Shown: positions 51,501 through 62,546 of the stretch, piece after piece
How positions within the stretch are numbered: the stretch's first letter is position 1
Layout of the letters: each line of letters opens with the position of its first letter
Source of the DNA: Golubevia sp. BC0850
Taxonomy: Eukaryota; Basidiomycota; Exobasidiomycetes; Golubeviales; Golubeviaceae
Direction of reading: 5' to 3'
Assembly: GCA_012976225.1 (NCBI GenBank)
Contig: JAAVVG010000029.1
Coordinates: 1-64,000, forward strand
Length of the DNA stretch: 64,000 bases
Program-made: the position numbers and the translations under genes
The notes under the pieces: model-generated
What the model was told of the DNA's origin: nothing
Database searches by the model: none
The model's input: the letters and a program-made list of their open reading frames with translations, nothing else

Positions 51501-53749
51501 CTGAACGTCAAGAGACCACTCATCTCTTGGCTGAATCTCTTTCTTCTAGATTCGAAAGTTGGGAGCGAAATCTTGGAGAAATGAGATCCGCTCTCGATGA
51601 TCAGATGCAGGTGGCTTTGGTCAAGGGAATCTTTCCTCTTCTAGAGACTCTCAGACAAGAACCTACGGATCCAGATGTCGTGGCAGCTAGAGTCACTGAG
51701 ATCCTTCTGCCGATGATGGCGGATCGAAGGGAGAGAGACGAATTGGAAAGAAGAGACAGCTCAGATACTCTGGCGAACCTTTCCAAGACTTCCAGTCTCT
51801 CTTCTGAGCAATTCGCAGATCTCACTGTCGATAAGCTCACTCCAATTATCAACTCGATCAAGAGCGAGCCTATCGACATGGACGCCATCGTCGCTCGAGT
51901 GGGAGAAATTGTCGGAAAGCAGTCCATTGAGCACCTAGTAGACCTCGATCCGGTCATCGCTCTATTGGAACCGCTGGTGACGAAGCAAGAGGAGGCCCGT
52001 AGTATCTCCAAACAGATCATGGAACGTCAAAGAGAAGTCGAAAGTACTTTGGCAGTTCTACCTGGAGCTATCAACGCAAAGACTGAAGTCTTCCTCTCCG
52101 CAACTCAGCAGACTCACGAGAAGCAAGCTTCGATCCTAGAACAGCTCGAGAAGATGGTCCGTCTTCATGAGAGCACTCAACATCGAGCGGACGAACTGGA
52201 TGAGCAGCGAGACGATTTGCTCAGACAATTGGACGCAGCTCGTCAAGAATCTCACGATCGAAAGGCAGACGCAGATGAAGCGAAGGCTGAACTCAGCGCT
52301 GCCAGTGGTTACAGCTCTTCTCTCAAAGAGGAGTTGACTCGTCTAGAAATTAAATCAGAAGAGGCTCAGAAGGACGCTGAGCAGATCTCCAGCGATATTT
52401 CTGAGCTTAGACTTCGAGAAGCTGCTGCTAAAGACAGAGCTCATGAAGCTGAGAGAAAGATTCTAGAGATGGAATCAACAGCCAAGGAATCACAGATTGT
52501 CAACGACGCTTCCGAAGCTCAGAGATCAATGCTTCAAACTCACATCGATCAACTGACTTCGGAGTTGAACGAAGCCAGAGCTGAGAGAGCTAGAGAAAGA
52601 GAATCAGCAGCTCAAGCCACTGCAGAAGCTCTCGCCAGAGCTGACAGAGCTGAGAAGGCTGCTCAGGAATCTAGGCTCAGAGCAGATGAGAGGACGGATG
52701 AAGCTCGAAAGATCGAAAGAGTAGCTCAAGAAGAGGTCAAGACAATGGCTGAAAGAGCTGCTAAAGCCGAAGGAGAATTGACTTCCCTTGAAAAGCGATT
52801 GGCAGATCAAGATCACAAGGTCACAACTCTGCAACAAGTCAATGCAACTCAGAAACAGAAGGCTGCTCAGAGTCAACAGAGACTTTCAGAAGCTGAGAAG
52901 AAGACAAAGGACTTCGATCAGATCAACGAGGAATTGGCCAACGCTAGAGGTAGAATGCAAGAGCTTGAGAGTAGAGGTGCAGAACGGGATCAGTTGGATG
53001 AGAGACTTCGTGCCAGTCAAGATTCTGAATTGGTGAGTATTGAGCAAGGCCTTCTCAAACGGTTTGGAAGCACCAGAAGGATGTGCTAATCTCGTTCTTA
53101 CCTTCTCCCTCCTCTCCCACAGCGTCTTCGAGAAGAGTTGGCAACTTATCACACTCGATTCCTTGAATTAGAGAAAGATCTCATCACCATGAAAGAATCT
53201 CTAGTAGGAAGAGATGAACTCGAAGCCTGTCAAGCAGAGCTAGCTTCCAGTCGAGAAGAAGTTGCAAGATTAGATGGTCAATTAGCAGAAAGAGAACGAG
53301 AAAGACCTCAACCTCTCAATTCCAAGAGAAAGAGCGAATTCCTTGATTATCCTGATCAACATCAAAAGCATCTTCAAGAACAGTATTATCTAGAAGCACA
53401 AGAAGAAGATAATGGAGAAAGGTCCGATGTCGATGAATTCAATCAATATCAATCTCATCAATCACAACCTTCAATGCAACGTCTATACTCGATGGAAGGA
53501 TCTTCTGCTTCTCAATATGCTTCTAGATATGCTTCTCATGGCGTACATGTAGGAGACTCATATCGAGATCTCAGAGATCCACGTATTCTTGGAGGGATTA
53601 CAAATGACTACTATGACTTTTCAGAGGAAGAGGATCCTAGGAGAATGAAGAGGACTTCTATGTCCAGCAGAGGTGGTTCTGTTCTCAGTAACAGCACTAA
53701 TCAAAGAGCTGCGGCTGCTCAAAGAGATGACGGCGGTTGGTGGAGTTAG
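45541..53749 (+). CDS. giant coiled-coil protein with low-complexity head, 2,497 aa
   Basis: Four exons: 45541-45729, 46260-47885, 47981-53032, 53123-53749, all GTGAGT donors. I do not recognise a named family. Residues 1 to ~400 are Gln/Asn/Gly/Ser/Pro-rich. Around 440-600 Lys/Glu tracts appear. Between ~700 and 1,000 there are acidic blocks (EDDEEDEDVDEADL) and a basic helix. Phe-Ser-Phe/FTF segments (FTPTGFTFTAPGG) occur near 1,130. A compact stretch near 1,530-1,610 follows a D/E run (IIEELADRMDKALEGWAGKI...). From about 1,930 to 2,350 it is coiled coil, with Ala/Glu/Arg heptads. The C-terminus is acidic/Ser-rich and ends DDGGWWS. The overall shape fits a cytoskeletal, spindle-pole, septum or cell-tip scaffold, but that is only inference. 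There is no membrane segment or catalytic motif. The 530-base first intron is unusually long for this window. Confidence 0.8.
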
Positions 53750-54971
53750 AGATGTTGTCTTTCCATTCCGTCCCTGATAGTTTCAACCTCGACTTCCCTC
53801 AAATCATTCAAACTCAAACAGAAAGAAACACAACTTCATCATCAATCCAAACTTAAAGATCGAAACTCAATTCCAAATCAAAAAAATATCTTTACACCCA
53901 TTTCAAAACATCAAAATATATCATACCCCTTCTTTTTGAACAAGCTCCATTCTCTCTTTTGCCCCCCATTTTCGGTTCTCTCAATTCAAATTCCCAGTTC
54001 GAAGTCCTATCTCTCCAAAACATAATTGCTACAGAACCTCTTACCCCTCTCCAATTCATTTACTTTAACCTCTCGTCGCCAGTTGTTCATTCGCTTCGAT
54101 TCCCCACAACATTCCTTTTTGTTTCCCGAATTTATTGCTGCTCTCTTCTCCTAAATAGTATCATATTTGCTTCTCAGATGCTGTCTGTGAAGAATCGCTT
54201 TTGATTTGGGACTTTCGATCCCTACGAGCCTCGCGGTCTAGGGTTCTTTTGGTTCTTTGATCATGGGGCTTATTGATCTGACATTGGTTCAGAAGCTGAG
54301 AGCCTTTGCTGACACTGCAACGAAGGATAAGTCCTCACCACCTATGTAGGTGAGTGGCAAACGGATTCGGGAAGAGATGAATGGCCTCAATCGGTTTGGA
54401 AGAAGGATTATCCCAACTGATCTATAGATAGAAGCGGGGAGATTGTAGACTTGGATTGTTTTAGATAGAAGATTCTAGAAAAACAAGAATTGAAGCAAAG
54501 GTTGACGCTTTGGAATGAAGGTATCGGAGGGGGGAAAAGGTCTCCGCTCTTTCCCTCGCTGAAATCCTTTGTCAGACGAACGACTACTTAAGATCTATCT
54601 TTATTGATTCTCTATTCTTTATTCAATTCAACAACTTCCATACATTATTCGAGCCACTGTCAACTTTCTCGCAGCTTTCACAGCGAGCTGTCTAACCGGA
54701 ACCCAGTCCACCAGGTCTTCCGAACGCTGCTATTTTTTCCCTCTCCGTTTCATCCTGTCTCCCTCACTCCAATCCAATCCACTAAGCTTTCTCTTTCTAT
54801 CCATTCATTCATTCATAAGTCAACTCAATCACTTCCCTTCAATTCTATCACAGAGACATCCATCTTACTCAACTTCCAACTTACTCGAAGCCAAGCTATT
54901 CTCGAAAAGAGGTCTTCGATCAACAGCACCTTCTTTCCAATTCATAACTCTTTCCTTCCACATCAGCAACA
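53750..54971. other. intergenic, 1.2 kb
   Basis: The first part is the A/T-rich 3' region of the coiled-coil gene; the last ~330 bases are C/T-rich leader sequence of the next gene. An imperfect inverted repeat (caccta-tg-taggtg) lies at 54338-54351. No gene is supported. Confidence 0.45.
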
Positions 54972-56206
54972 ATGGCTTTGAATTTGGATGATTTGATCGG
55001 TAGTATGCAACATGGTTTCAACGCTGGCGTGAGTGTCCTCAGTGGAAATTAGCTTCAGATGAACACAGATAAGAGACAGATGGGTAGGGAACTGACGGCG
55101 GGATCAGATCGGGCAATGGAGAATCAGTGGATACTTCTTTTCCAGCGACATGTCGGGTGACTCGGTCTCTAGATCTTCGAAGCAAAAGTGTATTCAGAAT
55201 TTCAAGTTGGGGATGAGTTGGGAATGGGAAGTGATGCTGTCGTTGGAGATGGCACAGCATTCTTCTTGAGAAGCTGCGCTGGTCTGTCCATCTGTCTCTC
55301 TTTTTCTTATGGATCATCTCTTTGAGTGGCGATCATTGTTCAATGACCCGAAAGATTCAAATGCAATGGAACAGAGTGGACTTATAGCAGAGGTCGCAGC
55401 AGGATCTCTCCGTAGAATCAATCCTGCATCTGTCAGAGGATTTTCATCCTCAATCCTCGCCGCTTTTCCCGATTGAGTCGTCTTGACTTGCTCCTTCTTC
55501 TCCTTTTGCATATTCACATCTCACGAAACGACCTTCCCTTCTCGTTTCACAGGAAAGAGGAGATGACATTCAGACGATGAGAGAGTCTCTGAGAGCCTCC
55601 TTAGGAACTCAAGCCTTAGGACCTCCAGGAGGTCAATCAACAAACAACATTCCATCAAATAATAGACAACAGTACCAAACCTCGCAATCTCAGCGTAGAG
55701 GTGGTGGTGGTAGCAATAATGGAGCAAGAAACGGAATGCAAGTTCCCTCAACCACGCCGACCTCGAATCAATTCTTCTCTTCTGGTTCTATGGAAAGTAG
55801 GAGGAATTACTCTCAGTACAACAGCAATGGAAGTAGTAACAATAACTCAGGTGGTGGTGGAGGTGGACCTTCAACTTCAATGACCTTCTCAGATTCATCT
55901 TCTTCTTCTGGTGGTGGAAGTAATAACTCTTTTGGTAGACCTAATCCTCCGGCTAATACGCCTCATGCTACTCCGGTTGAGAATGGAATGGAAGATAGAT
56001 ATCAAGAAGGTTATGCAAATGATCAGAGGATGGAGAATCAAAATGGAGGAAATCAGAATTTTGGTTATGGTTCTCAGAATGAGGTTAATGGAATGGGAGT
56101 GACGACGAGGAAAGTTGTAGGTGGATTCGATGGTGGCCAGACTTATGTTAATGGAAGTGGAAATTCGAATTCTGGTGGGAATGAGGTTCGACAGCAAAAT
56201 GCTTAA
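54972..56206 (+). CDS. low-complexity Asn/Gly/Ser-rich protein, 236 aa
   Basis: Two exons, 54972-55028 and 55553-56206, separated by a 524-base GTGAGT...CAG intron. The first ~45 residues (MALNLDDLIGSMQHG, then DDIQTMRESLRASLG) form an amphipathic helical segment. The rest is disordered and dominated by Asn, Gly, Ser and Gln, including Gly and Ser homopolymers. There is no signal peptide or membrane helix. I do not know a function; the composition is that of proteins that enter ribonucleoprotein or stress condensates, which is only an analogy. The short helical head followed by a long polar tail argues for a real, spliced gene rather than a chance frame. Confidence 0.7.
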
Positions 56207-57547
56207 AGATTGGGAAGAGTTTCTTTCTCAACCAAAGAGAAAGCAAACACTTCATTTTCCGATTTGATGTCTCTAATGAAATCAATGAACCTAAACATCA
56301 ATCGTAAAAAAGACGAGTTTACCAAGATGGACTAAAAAAGAGCAAGCGAATTTCATAGTTTATCACTTTCAGTCTATGTTTCAACTAAGAATCCTTCCTC
56401 TTCTTCTCTGTCGCCTATCAGACACTCTCTTCAACGTACAATCCTCAACAAATCACTCGCAAAGTACATAGCAAACATAGAACCAATTGGTTTACTCTCC
56501 AAACCCCTCGCAAATCTTTTACTCTCTTCTCGCCGATCTCTCAAATTGCAACCTCTGGTAAATCCCCCAAGTCACCTCTCTACCAAGCTTCTTCGATGAA
56601 CCTTTCTGTTTTGTCTTTCTACCCGACCGCACCTCTTTTCTCTCTCACGTCGTATGTACTATAATTCAATCTCTATCCTACTTGCTAAGAACGAGTCTTA
56701 ACCAAGTGCATTGAACACAGTGAAGGTTTGAATTCTTCTGATGTCGGCCGCAGGACTGCCTAAACGTCGGGAGGCAGCGAGGACGAAGGAAGAAGTAACC
56801 ACAAGGGATTGAGTTGAGGTCGATCAATCTGGAATCTGTGAAAGGTGGAGCTCTCTCGAATCCTCTTGCTGTTTTCGGGCATATAGACTTCGAACTCATG
56901 CAAATGAACAAGTAAGTTCAACCACGAAGAGACTAGAGAGCGTCGTGTGAAGGGACGCGACGAGTAAAAGAGTAAATGGACATGTCACAAGACCATTAAA
57001 CCAGCCACTTTCTGGGCTGAAACGAAGAGCTCTAAGACGAGTTCTAGCGTGATAGAATCATCTTTCAGGCCCTTCGGGCAGAGGAGAAAAGGAGCCAATC
57101 AATTTCATTTTGATTCCTTTCACGCGCCGGTACTCAAGCAATCGCTTGGAACCAACCAACTTTCCAGCGCCTCAGCGCCTCAGCCAGACGGAAGCAGACT
57201 AGGACGGCATTAAGCCAGGCCAAAACACGGCAGTTTAGCAGAGAAATGGGTTGAACCGTTGAGCTTGTTTGAGTCCAATCTGTGATGAATCGAATGCGGG
57301 GGAAGGTACCAGTCGCTCAGATTGTAGGTTTGGGAGGCCCCCTCTTTCCCTCTTTTCTTTGTTTCTTTCCTTCTTCTTTCCAACCAACTCTCTTCTTTCC
57401 TTTCTTCCATTCAAGAGGGAAACTCAACAAAACCGCCACCAGAGAGACAAACAAACGCCTTTCCAAATTTCAGGGTCAATCACTTCTTCCCCGCACTTTT
57501 TTGATTCTATCACAACCACCAAGCAACCCAACCCAACCCACCCATCG
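56207..57547. other. intergenic, 1.3 kb
   Basis: Contains the 3' region of the small low-complexity gene and the promoter and leader of the Zn2Cys6 gene. A local GC-richer patch at about 57120-57190 includes the direct repeat gcgcctca. The 57340-57540 part is C/T-rich leader sequence. No gene is supported. Confidence 0.45.
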
Positions 57548-60394
57548 ATGAATCATCTTGATTCACCTGAATACTCAACTGCTTCCAACTCTTCTTCTCA
57601 ATCATTATCTCCTCCTCCTTCTTTCACTTCTTCAAATCAAGCAAGGAGGGAGGAATCGACTTCAAACCTCTCTACTATTACAATTCCACCTGAAATGGAT
57701 CACCACTTGAATGGAACGTCTCAACAGCGAGAAGAGATGGATGAGTTGGACGATTCTCTAGATTCTTCGTTGGATTCAAACATGACAGAAGTAGTTGGAT
57801 CAGGATTAGAAGTGGAAAGTGGTGGAGAAGGAGGTGGTCAAGGTTCAAACCCAGTTGCTGCTAATTCTCCTTCTACATCCGTCAGAAGAACTCAAAGAAG
57901 TAGACAACCTCCAGCAAGAACAACTTCAACAACTTCAAACGTCATCTCTCGTTCCAGTTCTAACTCAGGAACCTCCACCAATGGAAAAGATACTTCAACC
58001 AACAAGCAATCGGCTTCAACTTCCACTTCCACTAGACCGCCATCTCGCTCCTCCAAGAAGGACTACAGCTCTTCAAATACCAATCAAGTCAAGATCGTCA
58101 GAGCAGCTGATGACCCAAGAGGCCCGACTAGAAGAGGTCAACCACGAAAGCTATTCAGATACCTTCTTGACTACGAGGCTCTAGGAGTCGGTACTCCAGA
58201 GGAGAAAGAGGCAGCTCAACAGGCTCAAGCTGCAATCATTGCTGCTCAACAGGAGGAATCGAATGCAAAGGCTAAGAGAAAGAAGAAGGATGCAGAAGGT
58301 GAGTTCAGATTTACAAAGAAGGGAGGCGTCGATACGGTTGGTTTTTGAGCCGGGTCTAGATAGGACGGCTACAAAGGTAGACTAACCTGGGAGGGTAGCA
58401 GAAATGGAACCAGGATTCAAAAAAAATTGGATTTTTTGGGGTCTTGTGATCAATTGGGGAGGAGGAACCCTTGACTCACTTCGCCCCTTTCTGGAGAGCT
58501 TGAGAACTCTCGTGTTGCTTCTCTCGAGTCTCCAAATTTTGCGGACCCGCCATCCATTTATCTACCTGTTGAGTCACAAGACCTGGAACTTCTACTGACT
58601 CCTTTCTACGCCTCGTCCCAACTTTCTCTTCTGCAGTGGAGCTTGGTCCAGATGGCAAGCCAAAGCGCAAGAACACTACGAAAGCTTGCCTCTTCTGTAA
58701 GCGCAGTCATATGACCTGTAATGACATTAGACCATGTCAGAGATGGTGAGTTTTGTCTCTTTGGCTTCTCTCAGCGTTACAGTTAGCACTTAAGACCGAG
58801 CACTGACGCTTTCTCCCCCATCCCTCTTTACTTCTCTCCCAGCGTCAAGAGAGGAATCGGACATCTCTGTACTGACGAAATCCCTGGGTCTGCCGGAGCT
58901 CCAGCCGGTCCTTCAGTCACAGTAGCAGCCTCTCAGCCTTCAAAAGGGAAGGCCAAAGCTACCAAGAGCTCCACCAAAGGCAAAGCCAAGGCTCGTCGAG
59001 CTAGCGAAAGCTTGGTCGCCGCTGCAAAGAAGCAAGCTGTCAAACTTCCAAGAGCTACCAAATCCAGAGCTTCTGCTGCAGCCTCTACTTCGAATAGCTC
59101 AGAAGGAGAGAACGCACCTTTCTATCCAAACGGAATGCCAACGGCCCCATCAAAGCCCCCTCCAGTCGAAGCAGAGCAGGACGTCCAACCTTCATCTAGA
59201 CCTGCACCTTCGGCTAACAGGGACAGGGACAGGGACAGTGATAGCGATAGCGACAGCGACAGTGAAGATGATGGAGAGCCGTTGCTCAAGATCCAGACTT
59301 CAGCATCACTTCCAGCAAGTGGGGCTTCCCGACCTGAGCCCAGCCAGAGCACTTTCTTCAATGGAGATGGTCCAGAGACTTCCCACCCTTTCGTCTCTCT
59401 CAGGAGACGTACCATTCAGGCGGAAGAGTTCAACGTTCGAGCTCTAGGAGACACCAGAGGAAGTGGAAATCCAGGACTGGCTCCTCTATCCACCTCTTCA
59501 CTCTACCGAGCCTATCCCAACGGCAAGGATCGTCATCTCTCTCCTCAAACCGCCACTTTCCCTCTCAGCCATTCAACCTACCAATCTCATTCGTTGCCTC
59601 AAGACTATCACCACTCTTCTGCTTCGCCTCATTCCTACCATCCTCAACCTTCCATCGTTCAGAGAATGCCAACTCATCCTCAAAGCGCAACTATCCCTTC
59701 GACCTCGTCTTTCTGGCCGGATGAAGTTTCTCCTGGAACGTCTCAAACCTACCAGGCTCATCGGCTTCATCCACAACCCTCTCATCAACAACAGCCAATG
59801 TATCATCATCAACAACAGGTTGGAATTAGAAGCGATCCAGTTGAGACCTCAGTCTTCGACGAGTACTTGAGACAGCATCAACAGCAAACTCAACAAAATG
59901 GAAATGGAGCTCAAGTTCAAGATCAGTACTCTGGTTATCCAGCATACGGAACAGCAGCATACAGTCATCTTCACACTCGGCACATGTCTTTACCTCAACA
60001 TGGAATCGGTTTGGGTATGGGTAACGTGCCAGTGATGGAAGGTTTGGATCCAAAGTACTTCTTGGAAAGGAACTCTTTTTCAAATGACGCTCCTCAACAA
60101 AATGGAAATGGACATCAATCCTACAACAGCGATTATCAACGCTCTTATCATTCAACTTCACCTTTCCATCCAATTTCAATTCCAGAACCTTCCAGTCACC
60201 AACCTCACTCCTTCGATGCGTATCAACCTTCAGCTGGTTCTGCTTCTGCGTCTGGATCTGCTCATGAATCAAATAGAATTGACAACACTAATCTGGATGC
60301 TCTCTCTTTCACTGAAGCTTCTCATGAGCATCAAGGTCTCAATATGGACGCTTATTTGGCTCAAAGTGGCATGGGTCTGCCAATGGGGTTGTAG
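57548..60394 (+). CDS. Zn2Cys6 transcription factor, 803 aa
   Basis: Three exons: 57548-58298, 58637-58745, 58843-60394. Exon 2 carries most of a binuclear zinc cluster that is completed in exon 3: C268-x2-C271-x6-C278-x5-C284-x2-C287-x8-C296 (ACLFCKRSHMTC...RPCQRCVKRGIGHLC), all six ligands present. The wording is close to the AcuK/ERT1-like and related basidiomycete clusters, but I see no PAS domain, so I do not assign a regulator name. The first 250 residues are Ser/Thr-rich with a basic helix just before the cluster. After it comes a Lys/Ala-rich nuclear-localisation stretch, then an Arg-Asp/Ser-Asp repeat (about 375-391), then a Gln/His/Ser-rich tail likely to activate transcription. The cluster lies unusually far from the N-terminus. 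Confidence 0.87.
59217..59268 (+). repeat. in-frame hexanucleotide repeat coding Arg-Asp/Ser-Asp
   Basis: Imperfect hexamer units (gggaca, then gatagc/gacagc) within the third exon of the Zn2Cys6 gene encode alternating Arg-Asp and Ser-Asp pairs. Unit length is a multiple of three, so copy-number change would lengthen or shorten the protein without shifting the frame. Confidence 0.75.
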
Positions 60395-60846
60395 TAACTT
60401 CAAACCTCCCCACTCGAAGATCTCCTTCGATCTATACCTTCAAAGTCTTTCAATTAATTTACCCTCTTCTCCGCATCCTCTGTCGTTCTTATTCGTTTTG
60501 TTCTTGTCTGCTTGTCGTTCCTTATCTCTTATCACTTTTATGCTACTATACCTCATCGAATACCCTCCTGCTTCTTATTCTCTTGTCTTTCGTTTCTTTG
60601 CTTTCTCCTTCCTATCTGTCCTTCAGTTGCAAAATCATTTATTCAAAAAGTCTCGCCAGATCTGAGTCGTTCTAAAAGGACGTTCTCGAACTCGCGAAGA
60701 AAAAATTCCTCTGGGCCGACTCTTCGAAATTACCTGTGCACGCCTCCAATTCTTCGGTCCATCCTCGACAGCTTGGAATCCTGACCGAAAGAGTTACTAG
60801 TTAACAAGAGTCCTAAACTTCTAAGTTCTTCTATATTTGGATAGAA

Positions 60847-60926
60847 AGCAACAGCTTCGGTCGTAAAGCAACAGCTTCGGTCGTAAAGCAACAGCTTCGG
60901 TCGTCAAGCAACAGCTCCGGTCGTAA
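60847..60926 (+). repeat. 4 x 20-bp tandem repeat upstream of NmrA-like gene
   Basis: Unit agcaacagcttcggtcgtaa at 60847, 60867, 60887 and 60907. Copies 1 and 2 are identical; copy 3 differs at one base (gtca for gtaa) and copy 4 at one base (ctccgg for cttcgg). The array ends 133 bases before the ATG at 61060, so it is promoter or 5' leader. Confidence 0.95.
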
Positions 60927-60947
60927 GTGATTTTGTCTCATCCTACC

Positions 60948-60961
60948 CCGTCAGCTGACGG
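60948..60961. promoter_or_regulatory. 14-bp perfect palindrome, candidate regulator site
   Basis: The sequence ccgtcagctgacgg is its own reverse complement. The centre is an E-box type CAGCTG. It lies ~100 bases before the NmrA-like start codon and 21 bases after the tandem repeat. A dimeric regulator site is a reasonable guess, but no regulator is known. Confidence 0.5.
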
Positions 60962-61059
60962 TAGATCCAAAAAGTCTGTATAAGAACCTTCTTTTCAGGG
61001 TCGTTCAAGAATTGCCCTTTCTAAAACCTCCTTCCCAACATCAATCGAGATCAAACACA

Positions 61060-62101
61060 ATGAGTTTTTCTCCATCTCCAGTTGTCATCTTTCCAGCTTC
61101 TTCTCGATCTGGAGCTCAGGCAGCGAATCTTCTACTATCTCAAGGTCTCAAAGTAAGAGCAGTCGCTCGTAATCTCTCTAAGTTAGAGTCTCTCAAAGCT
61201 CTGGGAGCTGAAATCGTGCAAGCCGATCTGTCCCAGCCAGAGTCGATCAAGTCAGCCCTTCAAGATGCGCAAGCTCTCTACTTTGTCAATCCAACCCCAT
61301 ACGATGGATCCGACATGTTCAAAGAGGCTCAAAGGGTTGCTCAACATCTCACAGAGGCTTTGGAAGATTCAAGTGTCAAGAGAGTCGTTCTTCTCAGCTC
61401 CATCGGGGCAGAACAACCTACTGGAACCGGAAACATTCGCACTGTTTACATCATAGAAGAAGCCCTCAAAAAGCTTTCTTCGAAGATGGAAATTGTCTTC
61501 CTACGTGCCGGTGCCTTCGTGTGAGTTGTTCTTCTCTCAAATCATTACCGGATTCGACTTCGCATTTCTCGGACTACCTGCTCTCGTTCGCTTTACTGAC
61601 CTTGCCATCTTCTACAATTCTTCCTTTCATTCTCTTTTATTTTCCTTCCGAAGTGAGAACTGGTCTTCAGTCGCAAATCTAGCTCTCTCCCCTCCGCACA
61701 TTCTCCCCTCCATGTCTCTGCCAATCGACAAAGCTTTCCCTCAAGTTTGCACTCAAGACATCGGAACGGCTGCGGCAAAATACATTTCTATCTCATCATC
61801 TACTCTTTCTTCAAGTGGACCTACCGTCGTGGAGCTATCTGGCCCAAGGGAACTCTCCTCAATCGATGTCGCAGCTGCTTTCGAGAAGGTCAACGGAGGA
61901 AACAAAGTCACTGCAGTTCCAGTCGAAGAGAAAGACTTCGAATCGACTCTGGAGAAAGCAATGCCAAAGAACGTGGCAGAGAGTCATGCAGAGATGATGA
62001 GAGCGTTCATGAGTGGAAAGATTTCATGGACGGGTGGAGAAGATGTCATCAAAGAGAGAGGCGCCACAGAGATTGAAGTTGCTTTACGTGAGATGTTATG
62101 A
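61060..62101 (+). CDS. NmrA-like NAD(P)-binding protein, 302 aa
   Basis: Two exons, 61060-61520 and 61654-62101. An atypical short-chain dehydrogenase of the NmrA/HSCARG kind: a beta strand and glycine-containing turn at the N-terminus (VVIFPASSRSGAQAANLL), then LKVRAVARNLSKLESLKALG, GAEIVQADLSQPESI and the substrate-side strand VKRVVLLSSIG. The dinucleotide loop is degenerate: Ser-Ser-Arg-Ser-Gly in place of Gly-x-x-Gly-x-x-Gly. The active-site Tyr-x-x-x-Lys of classical SDRs is not evident, as in other NmrA members that sense rather than reduce NADP. The C-terminal domain matches the family (GTAAAKYI..., VELSGPRELSSIDVAAAF). The length is typical. A role as redox sensor or as quinone/isoflavone-type reductase cannot be separated here. 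Confidence 0.88.
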
Positions 62102-62546
62102 TTGACCGACAATTGGATTTTTTCTGGTGGAATTTAGCGTGTTCTTCGGGGACAGAACTGAGAACTTTATTCGATCTGAACTCTTCAAGAGCTTCTGGCT
62201 CGCAAACTTGTCAGAATCAGATTTAGAAGTAGAAGAGCCCCTGGGGCGCGGCAAAACCAAAGAAGGCAATCGAAGACTAAAGAACTACATAATCAAAGGA
62301 TGACTTGAATAAATAGAATTGCGATGAAGATGAAGAACTTGAAACAGTGCGGAAGACAACGGAGAAAAAACTATTCACAAAGAAGGAGAACGAAAGGAAA
62401 AAGACTCGAGGGAATTGATGGTCTAGAGATTTTGTACGTTGAATGTACGAAGGTTGCTACTTGAGAATCTAAAGCTGGGGAAGAGGACTTGAAGATATAG
62501 ACAAGTTCAAACAAAAGGGATGCGATGGTTGAAAACTGAGATTGAT
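62102..62546. other. shared 3' region of convergent genes
   Basis: About 445 bases between the NmrA-like stop (+) and the Trk stop (-). A/T- and purine-rich, without a supportable gene. Confidence 0.5.

Larger units (their letters stand above)
60395..61059. other. intergenic and NmrA-like promoter
   Basis: The first part is the T/C-rich 3' region of the Zn2Cys6 gene. The last 220 bases hold a four-copy 20-base tandem repeat and a 14-base perfect palindrome, both listed separately. No gene is supported. Confidence 0.5.
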
